Below are positions 27,327-36,945 of a stretch of DNA of 64,000 bases, one piece after another. The stretch spans positions 8,112,001 through 8,176,000 of the forward strand of contig NZ_CP071090.1 of NCBI RefSeq assembly GCF_017301735.1. The letters run 5' to 3'. Below the pieces are notes generated by a model. The model made no database searches. It saw nothing but the letters and a program-made list of their open reading frames with translations, and was not told the DNA's origin. A program made the position numbers and the translations under genes. The DNA comes from Pyxidicoccus parkwaysis (lineage in GTDB: Bacteria; Myxococcota; Myxococcia; Myxococcales; Myxococcaceae). Each line of letters starts with the position of its first letter. Positions within the stretch are counted from its first letter, which is position 1.

Positions 27327-28739
27327 CTAAGAAAGCCGGTATTCCGGCCCCGCCGTCGTCCGGCCCAGGGTGAAGCGCAGGGCCTCCTCCAGGTCGGGTA
27401 GCAGGAAGGGGAAGCCGAGCCGCTCGGCCGCGCTCGGCAGGACATGGGCCCCGGACAGCACCGTCTCCTGCCCCATCTCTCCGAAGAGGGTGCGGATGAC
27501 GGGGGCCGGCACCGGGAAGAAGGCCGGCCTCCGCAGCACCCGGCCGAGCGTCCGGGCGAAGTCCACCTGCCGCACCGCCCCGGGCGCCACCGCGTTGATG
27601 GGGCCGCGCGCGGCTTCCGTGAAGAGGGAGAAGTGGATGAGGCCGAGCAGGTCCTCCAGCGACACCCAACTGAACCACTGGCGCCCGGAGCTGATGGGGC
27701 CACCGCCGCCCGCCTTGAACGCGGGCAGCATCTTCGCGAGCGCCCCGTCGCGCGCGTCCAGCACGGGGCCGATGCGCAGGTGCACCACGCGGATGCCGGC
27801 GGCCTCGGCCGGAGCGGTGGAGGCCTCCCAAGCGCGGCACACATCGGCGAGGAAGCCGGTACCGGGGGCGCTCGTTTCAGTGAGGGGCTCATCGCCGCGG
27901 TCGCCGTAGAAGCCGGTGCCCACGGCGCAGACCAGCACGCGGGGCTTGCGCTTCAAGCGGGCCAGCGCCTCGCTGAGAGTGCGCGTGCCCTCGGTGCGGC
28001 TCTTGAGGATGAGGTCTTTGTACTCGGGGGACCAGCGCTGGCCCACATTGGCACCGGCGAGGTGCACCACCGCGTCCGTGCCCTCCAGTGCGTCCGTGTC
28101 CACCTGCCCCTTGTCGGGGGCCCAGGAGATTTCCCCCCTCGAAGCATCTGCCTTTCCGCGCACCAGGCGCTTCACGCGGTGGCCACCGGTAGTGAGGAAG
28201 GGAGTCAGCGACGTACCCACCAGACCCGAGGCGCCGGTGATGGCCACCGTGAGCGGCCCGTGTCCGGCGAAGGCGGCATGCCGGCGCAAGTCTTCGCGAG
28301 TCACACGGTGCCTGTACGCGAACATGCGGGCGAGCTTGTTCCGGGCGAAGCCATTGCCGAAGGCGTTGCCCAGCGGGCCCACGGGGAGGACGTACTCGAT
28401 GGAGTCCTCGAGGACGGAGGTGCTCGCTGACTCCTGGAGCATGCGGTGGGTGTGGACCCACTTGGAGAAGGGACCGGAGAGCTGCTGGTCCTGGAAGAGG
28501 GAGCCCTCCTCGTAGGCGGTGTGCTCGGCCACCCAGCGCTGGGAGATGGGGCCCAGCTTCATTCGAACGACGGCGCGGGCGCCCTGGCGGATGCCGTCGC
28601 CGGTGCGCTCCAGGACTTCGACACGCTCCCAGGGGGGCGCCAGCCGCTCGAATGCCCCCTCGCGGGCATGCCAGGAGAACAGCTCGGAGGCGGAGACCGG
28701 CATCTGGCTGCGCGCATCGAAGACGTGCGACTTGCCCAT
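27327..28739 (-). CDS. TIGR01777 NAD(P)-binding epimerase fused to an SRPBCC/cyclase-like domain
   Basis: A 470-residue fusion. The first 150 residues are a START/SRPBCC-like domain (MPVSASELFSWHAREGAFERLAPPWE, then GPISQRWVAEHT), a putative small hydrophobic-ligand pocket. A Rossmann short-chain domain follows with VAITGASGLVGTSL as the cofactor loop and the TIGR01777/YfcH-type ending (DUF1731: LPSAAERLGFPFLLPDLEEAL). The reaction is unknown for the family. The ATG at 28739 has a GGGAGGGA site. It is divergent from the TsaC-type gene, 31 bases apart. Confidence 0.88.
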   Translation of the reverse strand: MGKSHVFDARSQMPVSASELFSWHAREGAFERLAPPWERVEVLERTGDGIRQGARAVVRMKLGPISQRWVAEHTAYEEGSLFQDQQLSGPFSKWVHTHRMLQESASTSVLEDSIEYVLPVGPLGNAFGNGFARNKLARMFAYRHRVTREDLRRHAAFAGHGPLTVAITGASGLVGTSLTPFLTTGGHRVKRLVRGKADASRGEISWAPDKGQVDTDALEGTDAVVHLAGANVGQRWSPEYKDLILKSRTEGTRTLSEALARLKRKPRVLVCAVGTGFYGDRGDEPLTETSAPGTGFLADVCRAWEASTAPAEAAGIRVVHLRIGPVLDARDGALAKMLPAFKAGGGGPISSGRQWFSWVSLEDLLGLIHFSLFTEAARGPINAVAPGAVRQVDFARTLGRVLRRPAFFPVPAPVIRTLFGEMGQETVLSGAHVLPSAAERLGFPFLLPDLEEALRFTLGRTTAGPEYRLS

Positions 28740-28770
28740 GTTCCCTCCCGGGGCGACAGTGCGGCGGCGA

Positions 28771-29733
28771 ATGCTTACTCCGGACTCAATCGAGCGCGCA
28801 GTGGATTTGCTGCGCCGCGGCGGCGTTGTCGCCCTGCCCACGGAAACGGTGTACGGCCTGGCGGCCAACGCCGAGGACGAGCTGGCCGTGCGCCGCGTCT
28901 TCGCCATCAAGGGCCGCCCCGCGACGCACCCGCTCATTGTCCACATTCCGGGCGTGGAGCACCTGTCGTCCTGGGCCCGTGAGGTGCCTGAAACGGCGCT
29001 CCGGCTGGCCCGTGCGTTCTGGCCCGGGCCGGTGACGCTGGTGCTGCCGCGCACGCCGCGCGCGACGGATGCCGTCACGGGTGGGCAGGACACGGTGGCG
29101 CTGAGAGTGCCAAATCACCCCCTGGCGCTCGAAGTGCTGAAGAGGCTCGGAGGTGGGCTCGCGGCACCGAGCGCCAACCGCTTCGGCCGGGTGAGCCCCA
29201 CCACGGCAGAGCACGTGTCGCGTGACTTGGGCAGCGACGTGGACTTCGTGCTGGATGGAGGTCCGTGCACGGTGGGCGTGGAGTCGACCATCGTGGACCT
29301 GAGCTCGGACGCGCCCGCGATTCTGCGGCCGGGAGGACTGGCGGCAGAGGAAGTGGAGCGCGTGCTGGGGATGCCGGTGCCGGTGCGCACGGAGTCGAAG
29401 GTGCGCGTTTCGGGCTCACTGGCGTCACACTACGCGCCGCGCGCGGGCGTGGTGCTCGTGGAGCCGCGTGAGGCATTGGCTCGCGTGCAGGCATTGCGCA
29501 GCCAGGGATTGCGCGTGGGCGTGCTCGGACCCGCGAGCCTCACGCTGCCGCCGGATGTGCCCCGCTTCGACGTGCCGGAGGACCCGGCCGGAGCCGCGCG
29601 CGTGTTGTACGCGCGGCTGCGCGAGGCGGACGAGCAGGGCCATGACATGCTCGTGGCGTGTCTGCCCGAAGCGAGCGGCCTGGGCATCGCCGTGCGAGAC
29701 CGGCTCGCGCGCGCCGCCGCTCCCCGTGTCTGA
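28771..29733 (+). CDS. threonylcarbamoyl-AMP synthase (Sua5/TsaC type)
   Basis: A 320-residue enzyme making threonylcarbamoyl-AMP from threonine, bicarbonate and ATP for the t6A modification of tRNAs decoding ANN codons. The YrdC domain (1-200) has the PTETVYGLA, KGRPATHPLIVHI and PSANRFGRVSPTTAEHV motifs. The C-terminal region (about 205-320) is the small Rossmann-like domain of Sua5-type proteins, joined by the SGSLASHYAPRA linker, which in Sua5 covers the active site. The ATG at 28771 is 31 bases from the divergent epimerase start. It is the last host-like gene before the lower-GC island. Confidence 0.93.
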   Translation: MLTPDSIERAVDLLRRGGVVALPTETVYGLAANAEDELAVRRVFAIKGRPATHPLIVHIPGVEHLSSWAREVPETALRLARAFWPGPVTLVLPRTPRATDAVTGGQDTVALRVPNHPLALEVLKRLGGGLAAPSANRFGRVSPTTAEHVSRDLGSDVDFVLDGGPCTVGVESTIVDLSSDAPAILRPGGLAAEEVERVLGMPVPVRTESKVRVSGSLASHYAPRAGVVLVEPREALARVQALRSQGLRVGVLGPASLTLPPDVPRFDVPEDPAGAARVLYARLREADEQGHDMLVACLPEASGLGIAVRDRLARAAAPRV

Positions 29734-29844
29734 CTTTGCCATCCAGCCAGTCTACTTAAGCATCACCCAACTCAAGAGATGGCCACGAACTGGAGCCGTG
29801 TTGCAGGGTCGTGAATCCTCGCCTCTTGCTGAGACACCGGTGGA

Positions 29845-30681
29845 TCAACGAAAGAGAGTCATCTGCGGATCGGGCTTACTGGCCTTCGCCACCTCGCGCG
29901 GCGGGTAATACAAACCGACCGCCATGAAGTTGTGTGAGTGCGCCTTCGTGTTTCCCAGAAATAAATAGGGCTCGTGAGCCTCTGGGTTCATGAGTTCTTC
30001 CAACTTGTCGATGACGGCGCGCTCGGCGCCGGACGCGCCTCGCTGTGCGTACATCTTGCGGCTCAGAACATAAATGCCCCAATCCAGGATGGAGAAATCG
30101 TGCTCGGTCCTACACGCGGCATCATCGCATGTGAAAACGACGCGATACTGGACCGGCATGAACACGAGGTCCTTGGTCTTTGTCTCCGTATCCACGAAGA
30201 GATCTCGCTGTTTGAGAGCAACGTCTCGATGCTCCTCCCATTCCTTGCGGTCTTCTGCTGATTTCTTCCGGGCGTAGAAGCGCCTAATGATCTTCGGCTT
30301 CACCAAGCCGAGGGACGTGTGGTCCTTGAGTTCCGCTGCTTGGAGTGCTTCCACGGAAGAAAACACGTTGCCAGACCGGAGCACCCATTCGGAACGGGCC
30401 TTCCAACCGTCCTTGGTATCGAGGTGCTCGAGGTTCTGAATGCCATCCTGCTTCACCCGGAAGCTCTCTGGACGGAAGTCGCTCTCGTTCCGCTCTACGT
30501 CAGCCTCAATCCATGTGTAGTGACTGAATGGCTGCTGCATGTAGCGAAGAGTAATGGGGTAGATGCGCATGAGCTTCCCGGTTTCCCGGTCCAGCGCCCC
30601 CGTGCAGACAGTCTCATAGTGCTTCTTGGAGAACTCTGGATACGTAGTTCCCCAGATGAGCAGCCTTTTGCGAATCCACAT
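29845..30681 (-). CDS. uncharacterised protein divergent from a Mokosh-type operon
   Basis: A 278-residue soluble protein. The N-terminus (LLIWGTTYPEFSKKHYETVCTGAL, then LMRIYPITLRYM) is a pattern I have met in uncharacterised proteins near defence genes, without a known function. Four residues later a TWIE motif leads to a charged middle region; two cysteines (TCDDAACRTEHDFSILDWGIYVLSRK) resemble a small metal site followed by a conserved-looking helix. The C-terminus is PDPQMTLFR. The ATG has a GGGGGA site. Codon use is less G/C-biased than in the flanking genes, as in the Mokosh-like pair, suggesting it travelled with them. Another possibility is an unrelated island passenger. Confidence 0.75.
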   Translation of the reverse strand: MWIRKRLLIWGTTYPEFSKKHYETVCTGALDRETGKLMRIYPITLRYMQQPFSHYTWIEADVERNESDFRPESFRVKQDGIQNLEHLDTKDGWKARSEWVLRSGNVFSSVEALQAAELKDHTSLGLVKPKIIRRFYARKKSAEDRKEWEEHRDVALKQRDLFVDTETKTKDLVFMPVQYRVVFTCDDAACRTEHDFSILDWGIYVLSRKMYAQRGASGAERAVIDKLEELMNPEAHEPYLFLGNTKAHSHNFMAVGLYYPPREVAKASKPDPQMTLFR

Positions 30682-31219
30682 TGTGTTCCCCCGTTGACCT
30701 CAAACTGGCCGCACCCGACCTACGAACGCGTGAGCATGGCAACAGTTCCTCCGCTCTGACAGATCGCTGGTCGTGCGGTCCTCTCAGGGACACTCGGTTG
30801 CACCAATTCAGATGTGCGGTCGGTCGTACTCAGCATGATCGCTCGTAGCGTCGTCTGTCGGGCCATGAATTTCGGTAGGAGTCGTAGCAGTGCATGTATC
30901 CAGGAACTGACTCCAGACTTGGCACCCCCGTCTCGTGGTGCCAGAGCCGTGCACTCGCGAGATTAGAGCATTCATCATAGCGGCAGCTCAGCTCCATACC
31001 CCTACAGGGGTAGGAATCGGGTTCATTCGTAGGTTGACCGGATGTCCTCCACCATAGGATAGGCGTTGACCAGAGACACACTAGGTCCGCAATGACTGCC
31101 TTTGGGTCCTTGACGCCCCAGCAGCAGAGCGCATCCCAATCCACTTGTTGTGATATAAGGACACTCCCAGTGATTGGTTACTGGCAACTCCGGCCGCAGC
31201 AGGCGCCATCGGAGAGCAG
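30682..31219. promoter_or_regulatory. 538-base divergent intergenic region of the defence island
   Basis: This stretch has moderate GC and should hold promoters for both flanking operons. It contains two clean inverted repeats: TGGCACC-N10-GGTGCCA (30920-30943) and TACCCC-TACA-GGGGTA (30997-31012). An extended -10-like TGATATAAG (31151-31159) lies 61 bases before the helicase ATG, without a -35 at normal spacing. A 104-residue minus-strand frame with four or more cysteines is listed separately. It could also hide a small RNA. Confidence 0.4.
30830..31144 (-). CDS. possible small Cys-rich protein in the island intergenic region
   Basis: A 104-residue frame with a GTG start, no clear ribosome site and eight Cys. 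The second half has a zinc-binding look: CRYDECSN, then RLWHHE and GYMHCYD. Codon use does not show the G/C third-position bias of real genes here, but neither do the neighbouring island genes strongly. It could equally be chance, and it overlaps both inverted repeats. Confidence 0.25.
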   Translation of the reverse strand: MDWDALCCWGVKDPKAVIADLVCLWSTPILWWRTSGQPTNEPDSYPCRGMELSCRYDECSNLASARLWHHETGVPSLESVPGYMHCYDSYRNSWPDRRRYERSC

Positions 31220-34200
31220 ATGACCGAAGCGGAGCTCCTCGAGAAGCTCTCCAGGCTTTTCAGCCCTGGAGGTAGTCTGCATGGCCGGTTCACCCCGTCA
31301 GAGGGAGTGCAGCCCGAAGTGCTGGTGCCAGGCAGTGCATGGCAGACGTTTGTATGGCCCGAGAAGAGCGCGAGTCCACACATTCTCCGCGTCTACTCGC
31401 TCTCGGGCTCCAACCCGCTGCTGGCCCACTTCTGGCGAAACGAGACGCGTGCGCTGCACCGTCTCTCAGGTCGGAAACAGTCGGCGCTCCCCCGCCTGAC
31501 GGGAGCTGGTCTCGTCCCCGAGATGGAACTCGGCTACATCCTCCTTGAGGACTCCGGCCAGCCGCTCGAAGGAGACCACCCCTCTCTCGCCCGGCTTCGC
31601 GCGAACCGCGTCACTGCTCTTCGCTGCTTCTCCACCCTCTGTGACGCCTTGGCCGCCCTTCACGGCGAGGGCATGATGCACCGCTCGTTGACGCCGCATA
31701 CCGTCCGGGCGCTGGACTCCGAAGAGCCTGTCGTCTACCTCGACGGCTTCCAACTGAGTGCGTTCGTGACGGCGTGGCTGCGAGGGCAAGGTGCCGTCGC
31801 CGAACCCCAGTCTTCGGGTTTCCTTCCCCCCCTACCATGCTCGCTCGCATGCATGGCCCCAGAGCGGCTCTCCCCACTCTTCGGCAACACCTCTCGACAC
31901 ATCGAGAGCTTCGCCTGTGACGTATTCGGCCTCGGAATGGTCGGCATTGACTGGTTCGCCGGGCTACCCGAAAGAGAAAGCCAGGAGATTGTCTCCAACG
32001 CGCGCTACGTCTCATCCAATCACGAACAGATGATTCGTCTGGCTCAGGAGAGGCTGCGCACCGCGCAGGTGCCAGACGAGTTGCGCCGGCTGCTCATCCA
32101 GATGACCGCGCCAGCGCCCAGCAACCGCATGCCATCTGGGCTGGAGGTGGCTGAGACCCTGGGCCGCCTCTACCCTGGCCTGCTCGCTCAATTCGAATCC
32201 GCACAGGGCGCCATTCCCGCGAAACCCCACCAACTCTATTTTCTCCGCGAAACGGTCGACCGCATTTTCCGAGATGGAATGACGCGGAGCCCCCCAACAA
32301 GCCCCGACATTCGCGAGTACGCGGAGTTCGTCGAGCGAGACCTCTACGGCGGCGTAGCCACATGGTCTCCCCAAGGCTTCGCCCCTTGGGAGGACAGGGA
32401 GCCAGAGAAGGCCCGACTGGCGAAGATGGTGCTCATGGGGCAGCGGTACGCGTACTTCTGTCAGTACCTCAACGAAGGGCGTCCGGACGAGAACAAGAAG
32501 ATTCTCCTCGTGAAGTACGTCTGCCAGGCGGACAAGGTTCGTGAGCTTCGTCAGCAATCGCACCGCCGGGTGATGCCCCCCATCCAGGCCTCGTACTTCC
32601 TCCCGAACAATCGACCAGGGCTCCAGCGTCCTGTACCCGCGGAAACTCCCCCGTGGACGAACATCGTCCAAGTGGTTCGGTTCGAAGAGCAGGGAGAGCA
32701 GGACTCCATCGTGGCGGCCACTGCCGACTGGCTCGTCCGCTACCAAGAGGCACAACTCACGGTGCAGGAGTACCGCTACGAGCGGCAGAACGAAGGAACT
32801 CCCCGTCCTCCCGGTGATAGGACGCCCCGCCCTATCATCCTGCGTGCCGCCGGACGCCCTCTTGAGTATGACGCGAGACGCGAGAGGGAGTCCTTCGCGG
32901 AGTTGTTCTTCCGCGAGCAACTCGTCCCCTCGATGGGCGCCCATTTCGCGCAACGGGCAGAGCAGGCCCTCGATGAGGGCGACTCCATCGACTTCCTCGT
33001 CCGCAACGAGCACGGAGAGGATGTTCCCATCAAGCTCGAGTTTGAGGAGGCGCTCGACCCATCAACAGTCCGCTTCAAGCCCAACGAGAAGGAATTCCTT
33101 CTGCCGGAGCGCGGCACGGTGCGACCAGACGACAAGGCCGCACGAATTGTCCTCTCACGACAACGCCGGGCCGCCCAGCGCCTGCGCACTCATCATCAGT
33201 TGCTTGCCCAACTCCGGGAGCCACGAGGCCTACCGCTTGCGCCGCCCGAAGTGCTCGCGACCGTTGCGGCAACCTTACAGAAGTCGTCTCCTGAGACTGC
33301 GAAGCTCGTGCGCCGCATCATCGATGAGGAGCCATTCTTCATTGTCCAGGGTCCACCAGGAACGGGAAAGACCTTCATCGCTTCCCACATCGTTAAGGAT
33401 GTCATCCGGTTGGACCCGTATGGACGGCTGCTAATCAGCGCCCAGTCCAACGCGGCTCTCGACAACCTGCTTGAGAGCGTGGCTCACCTGCTCGGCATCC
33501 TCGACAATCCCGCTGCGGGGGTCCCCCTCCTGCTGCGTCATGCCAGCGCTGAAACTGAGGAGCGGGTGAGCACGAAGGCTCGTCCCTTCCTCCTCACGAA
33601 TGTCCTCACGAGGACCCGAGAGCGCATGGGACAAGCGTCCGGAATGAGTGGGGCCCTAGGACGCATCCAAAAAGAGTGGGCTCAGAAGGCCAAGGGGCAG
33701 GACTTCGATGCGGAGATGTACTCGCGCGTGCAGCGCGCCTCAAACGTGGTTTTCGCCACCTGCGCTGGAGCGGGTGCCGACGCCGAGTCACTGCGAGCGG
33801 GCAGTGGCTTCGACTGGGTGATTGTCGAGGAGGCAGCCAGGGCATGGCTCAGCGAAGTCCTTGTGCCTCTTGTCCAAGGTGACCGCTGGTTGCTGATCGG
33901 CGACCACAAGCAACTCCCTGCATACCAGCGAGAGGTTGGTGAGCGGCTGCTGACGCGCGACATCACAGACCGAATCACTGCGGATGCGACCGGACAGCTC
34001 CCCTCTGAGAATATGCGTCCCCTATTGGGCCACTTCCAGCACCTTATGACCGTAGAGGTACCAAGTGGGTATTGGACGGTGCCGCGCGACCGCATCGAAG
34101 AGCAGCGGCGAATGCACCCGGACATCGGCAACCTCGTGAGCCAAGCCTACTACGACGGTCAGCTCCGCACCCATTCGAGCGCCAACCGACCCCACACCCT

Positions 34201-34747
34201 GCGGGAGCTTCCATTCCTGAAGCAGACTGCCCTGGTCTGGGTGGACACGAGCGTCTTCAACGAGCGCGCGTATGAGCGGGGACGGATGAACTTTCTCGAA
34301 ATGGACCTTCTGGGTGCACTCCTGAGGAGTCTTACGCACTTTCCCACGCACAACGTGGAGATTCCTCCCGTTGCAGTGCTCTCACCTTACCGGCAGCAAC
34401 TCAAGCTCCTGCGCGAGAAGTTTCAACGGCTTCCCGAAAACGTCTTCCAGTCGGTGGATGAGGTGCAGGGGCGACAGGCCGAGGTGGTGTTCGTCAGCCT
34501 CGTGCGAAACAACTCCTATGAGGCGCCGATGCAAGGCCTCGGGTTCCTTCAGTCGCCGGAACGAGTCAACGTAATGTTCAGCCGGGCACGACGGCTCCTT
34601 GTGATTATCGGGAGTCTCACCCACTTCGAGCGCTTCCGCGAAACGCATTGGGCCGACGTGGCCCGGTATGTGCGCTCGGATGCGCGTTTCATCGTCGATC
34701 CGCGGGAGTCCCCGCTGTCGTTCGAGCCTGCGACGAGGAAATCCTGA
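31220..34747 (+). CDS. Mokosh type I-like MkoA: degenerate kinase fused to UPF1-like helicase
   Basis: A 1175-residue protein. Residues 20-300 have a Ser/Thr kinase fold: alpha-C FWRNETRAL, catalytic-loop MHRSLTPHTV with the usual HRD Asp replaced by S156, LDGFQLS in place of DFG, and CMAPERL for APE. It is therefore probably inactive. After a charged middle region comes a superfamily 1B helicase (about 650-1160): GPPGTGKT (711-718), VEEAA (869-873), GDHKQLP (894-900), VDEVQGRQAEVV and VNVMFSRAR. Kinase-helicase fused and followed by a PLD gene is the Mokosh type I anti-phage layout as I remember it. The stop overlaps the next ATG by one base. GC is lower than in host genes. Confidence 0.85.
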   Translation: MTEAELLEKLSRLFSPGGSLHGRFTPSEGVQPEVLVPGSAWQTFVWPEKSASPHILRVYSLSGSNPLLAHFWRNETRALHRLSGRKQSALPRLTGAGLVPEMELGYILLEDSGQPLEGDHPSLARLRANRVTALRCFSTLCDALAALHGEGMMHRSLTPHTVRALDSEEPVVYLDGFQLSAFVTAWLRGQGAVAEPQSSGFLPPLPCSLACMAPERLSPLFGNTSRHIESFACDVFGLGMVGIDWFAGLPERESQEIVSNARYVSSNHEQMIRLAQERLRTAQVPDELRRLLIQMTAPAPSNRMPSGLEVAETLGRLYPGLLAQFESAQGAIPAKPHQLYFLRETVDRIFRDGMTRSPPTSPDIREYAEFVERDLYGGVATWSPQGFAPWEDREPEKARLAKMVLMGQRYAYFCQYLNEGRPDENKKILLVKYVCQADKVRELRQQSHRRVMPPIQASYFLPNNRPGLQRPVPAETPPWTNIVQVVRFEEQGEQDSIVAATADWLVRYQEAQLTVQEYRYERQNEGTPRPPGDRTPRPIILRAAGRPLEYDARRERESFAELFFREQLVPSMGAHFAQRAEQALDEGDSIDFLVRNEHGEDVPIKLEFEEALDPSTVRFKPNEKEFLLPERGTVRPDDKAARIVLSRQRRAAQRLRTHHQLLAQLREPRGLPLAPPEVLATVAATLQKSSPETAKLVRRIIDEEPFFIVQGPPGTGKTFIASHIVKDVIRLDPYGRLLISAQSNAALDNLLESVAHLLGILDNPAAGVPLLLRHASAETEERVSTKARPFLLTNVLTRTRERMGQASGMSGALGRIQKEWAQKAKGQDFDAEMYSRVQRASNVVFATCAGAGADAESLRAGSGFDWVIVEEAARAWLSEVLVPLVQGDRWLLIGDHKQLPAYQREVGERLLTRDITDRITADATGQLPSENMRPLLGHFQHLMTVEVPSGYWTVPRDRIEEQRRMHPDIGNLVSQAYYDGQLRTHSSANRPHTLRELPFLKQTALVWVDTSVFNERAYERGRMNFLEMDLLGALLRSLTHFPTHNVEIPPVAVLSPYRQQLKLLREKFQRLPENVFQSVDEVQGRQAEVVFVSLVRNNSYEAPMQGLGFLQSPERVNVMFSRARRLLVIIGSLTHFERFRETHWADVARYVRSDARFIVDPRESPLSFEPATRKS

Positions 34748-36945
34748 TGAACACCTATGGCGTGTTGATTCCCTGTCGGCGATTCACCGTGCAGGTCCAA
34801 TTCGGACCTCAGGAGGGTCTCAGCCCCATCGAGCAGTTGACGCTGAGGGCCATCGCCGCCGGCGCCAACAGCATGTCGCAACTTCGGGATGCGTTGAGGC
34901 TCGATGAGCGTGTGGCGTTGGACCTCTGTGTGGACCTGCTGAGGGGCGGATTTCTATTCGTGGACCGGCTCACTGGCCGCCTTGAGCTGGCCCCCACCAT
35001 CCGCAAGGAGATGGGCGACCCGGCGGCGCCATCCTCGAACTGGGCTCAGAAGGTCGCTTCGACGCGGCCTTCTGAGCCCCGGGAGTATGCTCTCCTCCAG
35101 GACCTCGTCAGCGGTGCGGTCTTCCCTGCCTCTCGCGAGCTTGGCCGAGGCCAAGCGACATTGCGCGCCCCGGAAAACGAACGTCTCCCACTTGTCCAGG
35201 ACATCCAAAAGCCACAACTCATGCATGCCGTGGCGCGGGCGGTGCGAGGCCGCCTGATGCAGGAACAGGGGGGCTCAACAGCTGAGCAGAACGTCCGAAT
35301 GAGCCTCCAGCGCCTGCGCGTCATTGACGTGAAAGTCGTTGGCAATGGGCCGTCGTCCAGTATGGGAGGCGTCAACCTGGGGCGGGAGTCTATAGCTGTG
35401 GAGATGTCCCGGAGGGGCGGCGCAGATGACGACTCTGATGTGCCTGCGCTGCGCGTCATCGGACCCTCCGCCCTGCCCAGCTCCATCCGGCAGAGCATCT
35501 CTCGAGGGCTGGTTGAACTCTGGCAGCAAGGGCTCGCGAGAGAGCGGGGGCAGTTCTTTCCTCTGCTCATGGAGCGCTTCAAGGAACTTAAGGAGGACAC
35601 GACGCCGGAGCAGGCTGCTGCAGACCCTGTAGCCACCGTTCACCAGCTCGTCTCCGCAGTCAGTGAGCTTGAGGCGCTGCCCGCCGAGCCAGAAGCGCTC
35701 CGAGCTGCGCATGAGCGTCTCATCCTCCTTGAGCGCGACGCGAGTGACACTGTTGACGAAGCTGTCACCCATTCGGCTCATGCGCAGCTGATTGTCGGTG
35801 CTAGAGCCCACCACGAAGCAGTCCTATCGGCGCTAGAAACGGCCGAGCACCAAGTTCTTCTCATCAACCCCTGGGTAAGACAGCTTGAGCAGAACGAGGC
35901 AATACGAAACGCCCTGCTCGGTGCGGTAACACGTGGTGTCCGCGTTCATCTCCTCTGGGGCGTGAATCGGAAGGTCCGGTTTGAGGATGAATTTGGCCCT
36001 CAGGCCCGAAAACTGAGCGAGCTGCTCGCTCCTAGCGAGCAGAAAGCCGGTGGATTCTTCGTGGCGCAGGAGCCATCCGCCGTACATGCCAAGGTTGTCG
36101 TCTGCGACCTCCGGTGGGCGTTGGCTTCCAGCGCCAACTTTCTCGCCAGCAGTGCCGAACGGAGCGAGCACGAGGTTGGGCTGCGCGTAGAGGTTCCAGG
36201 AAGCACGGAGATGCCTCCGGCGCAGCCAAGCACCGATTGGAGCCCGATTGATGGTCGCCCTCCCGTGCTCCGTGCGGTGCGCACGACCGTACAGTGGGCG
36301 CGATCCATCATTCGGGACTACCGTTTGCAGCGCATCATCATGGATGACCCCGCCCTTGAGGGGCGGCGTCAGTTAGTTGCGCCGGTCGACTTCGGCGTAA
36401 ATCTCCATGAGCCGGGGACAACCCCACTGGCCATCAACATCTGGAAGGACGGGTGGCAGAAGCGTGCACGCCTGCTTCAATCCAGGCTTCAGGCGGCCGG
36501 CACGCTCGTCATGCCCGTTGCCGACGCCCAACATCGCAAATTGCTACTCGACGCGCTCCGGCTCGCAACGAAGCGTGTCGTCGTCTCGTCTCAGGCCCTA
36601 GGCATCGGGGCGCTCGGAGGGGCTCCCGCTGCGGTGATTGAGGATGCAGCCAGACGCAACGTCTCTGTGACTCTCCTCTTCCATGATGAGAGCGAGGTGC
36701 AGGGAGAACTCGCTACTCGGCGTGAGGCACTGGCCCGAGCCGGAGTCCGCTTCCTCCGTCGCCGCGTCCACTCCAAGGTCCTCGTGTGCGATGACTGGGC
36801 TGTGGTGACGAGCTTCAACTTCCTGTCCTTTGAGGGGTACTACGATAGCGAGCGCGTCGCTCGTCACGAGTTCGGATTCCGTATTTTCGACCCGGCTCTG
36901 TGCGACGCACTTGTGGACGCGCTCGAATCCGCTCCTCCCCCATGA
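34747..36945 (+). CDS. Mokosh type I-like MkoB: phospholipase D-family protein
   Basis: A 732-residue protein. The last 400 residues form a PLD-type domain pair with two HKD motifs: H447-x-K449-x4-D454 (HAKVVVCD, then SSANF) and H675-x-K677-x4-D682 (HSKVLVCD, then SFNF). Both sets are intact, so nuclease or phospholipase activity is possible. The N-terminal third is helical with winged-helix-like features (IEQLTLRAIAAGANSMSQLRDALRLDE). The ATG overlaps the helicase stop (TGATG), which couples translation. In Mokosh the PLD protein is the presumed effector; that is known for the family, not shown here. Confidence 0.85.
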   Translation: MNTYGVLIPCRRFTVQVQFGPQEGLSPIEQLTLRAIAAGANSMSQLRDALRLDERVALDLCVDLLRGGFLFVDRLTGRLELAPTIRKEMGDPAAPSSNWAQKVASTRPSEPREYALLQDLVSGAVFPASRELGRGQATLRAPENERLPLVQDIQKPQLMHAVARAVRGRLMQEQGGSTAEQNVRMSLQRLRVIDVKVVGNGPSSSMGGVNLGRESIAVEMSRRGGADDDSDVPALRVIGPSALPSSIRQSISRGLVELWQQGLARERGQFFPLLMERFKELKEDTTPEQAAADPVATVHQLVSAVSELEALPAEPEALRAAHERLILLERDASDTVDEAVTHSAHAQLIVGARAHHEAVLSALETAEHQVLLINPWVRQLEQNEAIRNALLGAVTRGVRVHLLWGVNRKVRFEDEFGPQARKLSELLAPSEQKAGGFFVAQEPSAVHAKVVVCDLRWALASSANFLASSAERSEHEVGLRVEVPGSTEMPPAQPSTDWSPIDGRPPVLRAVRTTVQWARSIIRDYRLQRIIMDDPALEGRRQLVAPVDFGVNLHEPGTTPLAINIWKDGWQKRARLLQSRLQAAGTLVMPVADAQHRKLLLDALRLATKRVVVSSQALGIGALGGAPAAVIEDAARRNVSVTLLFHDESEVQGELATRREALARAGVRFLRRRVHSKVLVCDDWAVVTSFNFLSFEGYYDSERVARHEFGFRIFDPALCDALVDALESAPPP

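Noticed and set aside
31110..31159. TTGACG and TGATATAAG as a -35/-10 promoter for the helicase gene
   Set aside because: The two elements are 38 bases apart, far beyond a working spacer. Only the -10-like element is mentioned.
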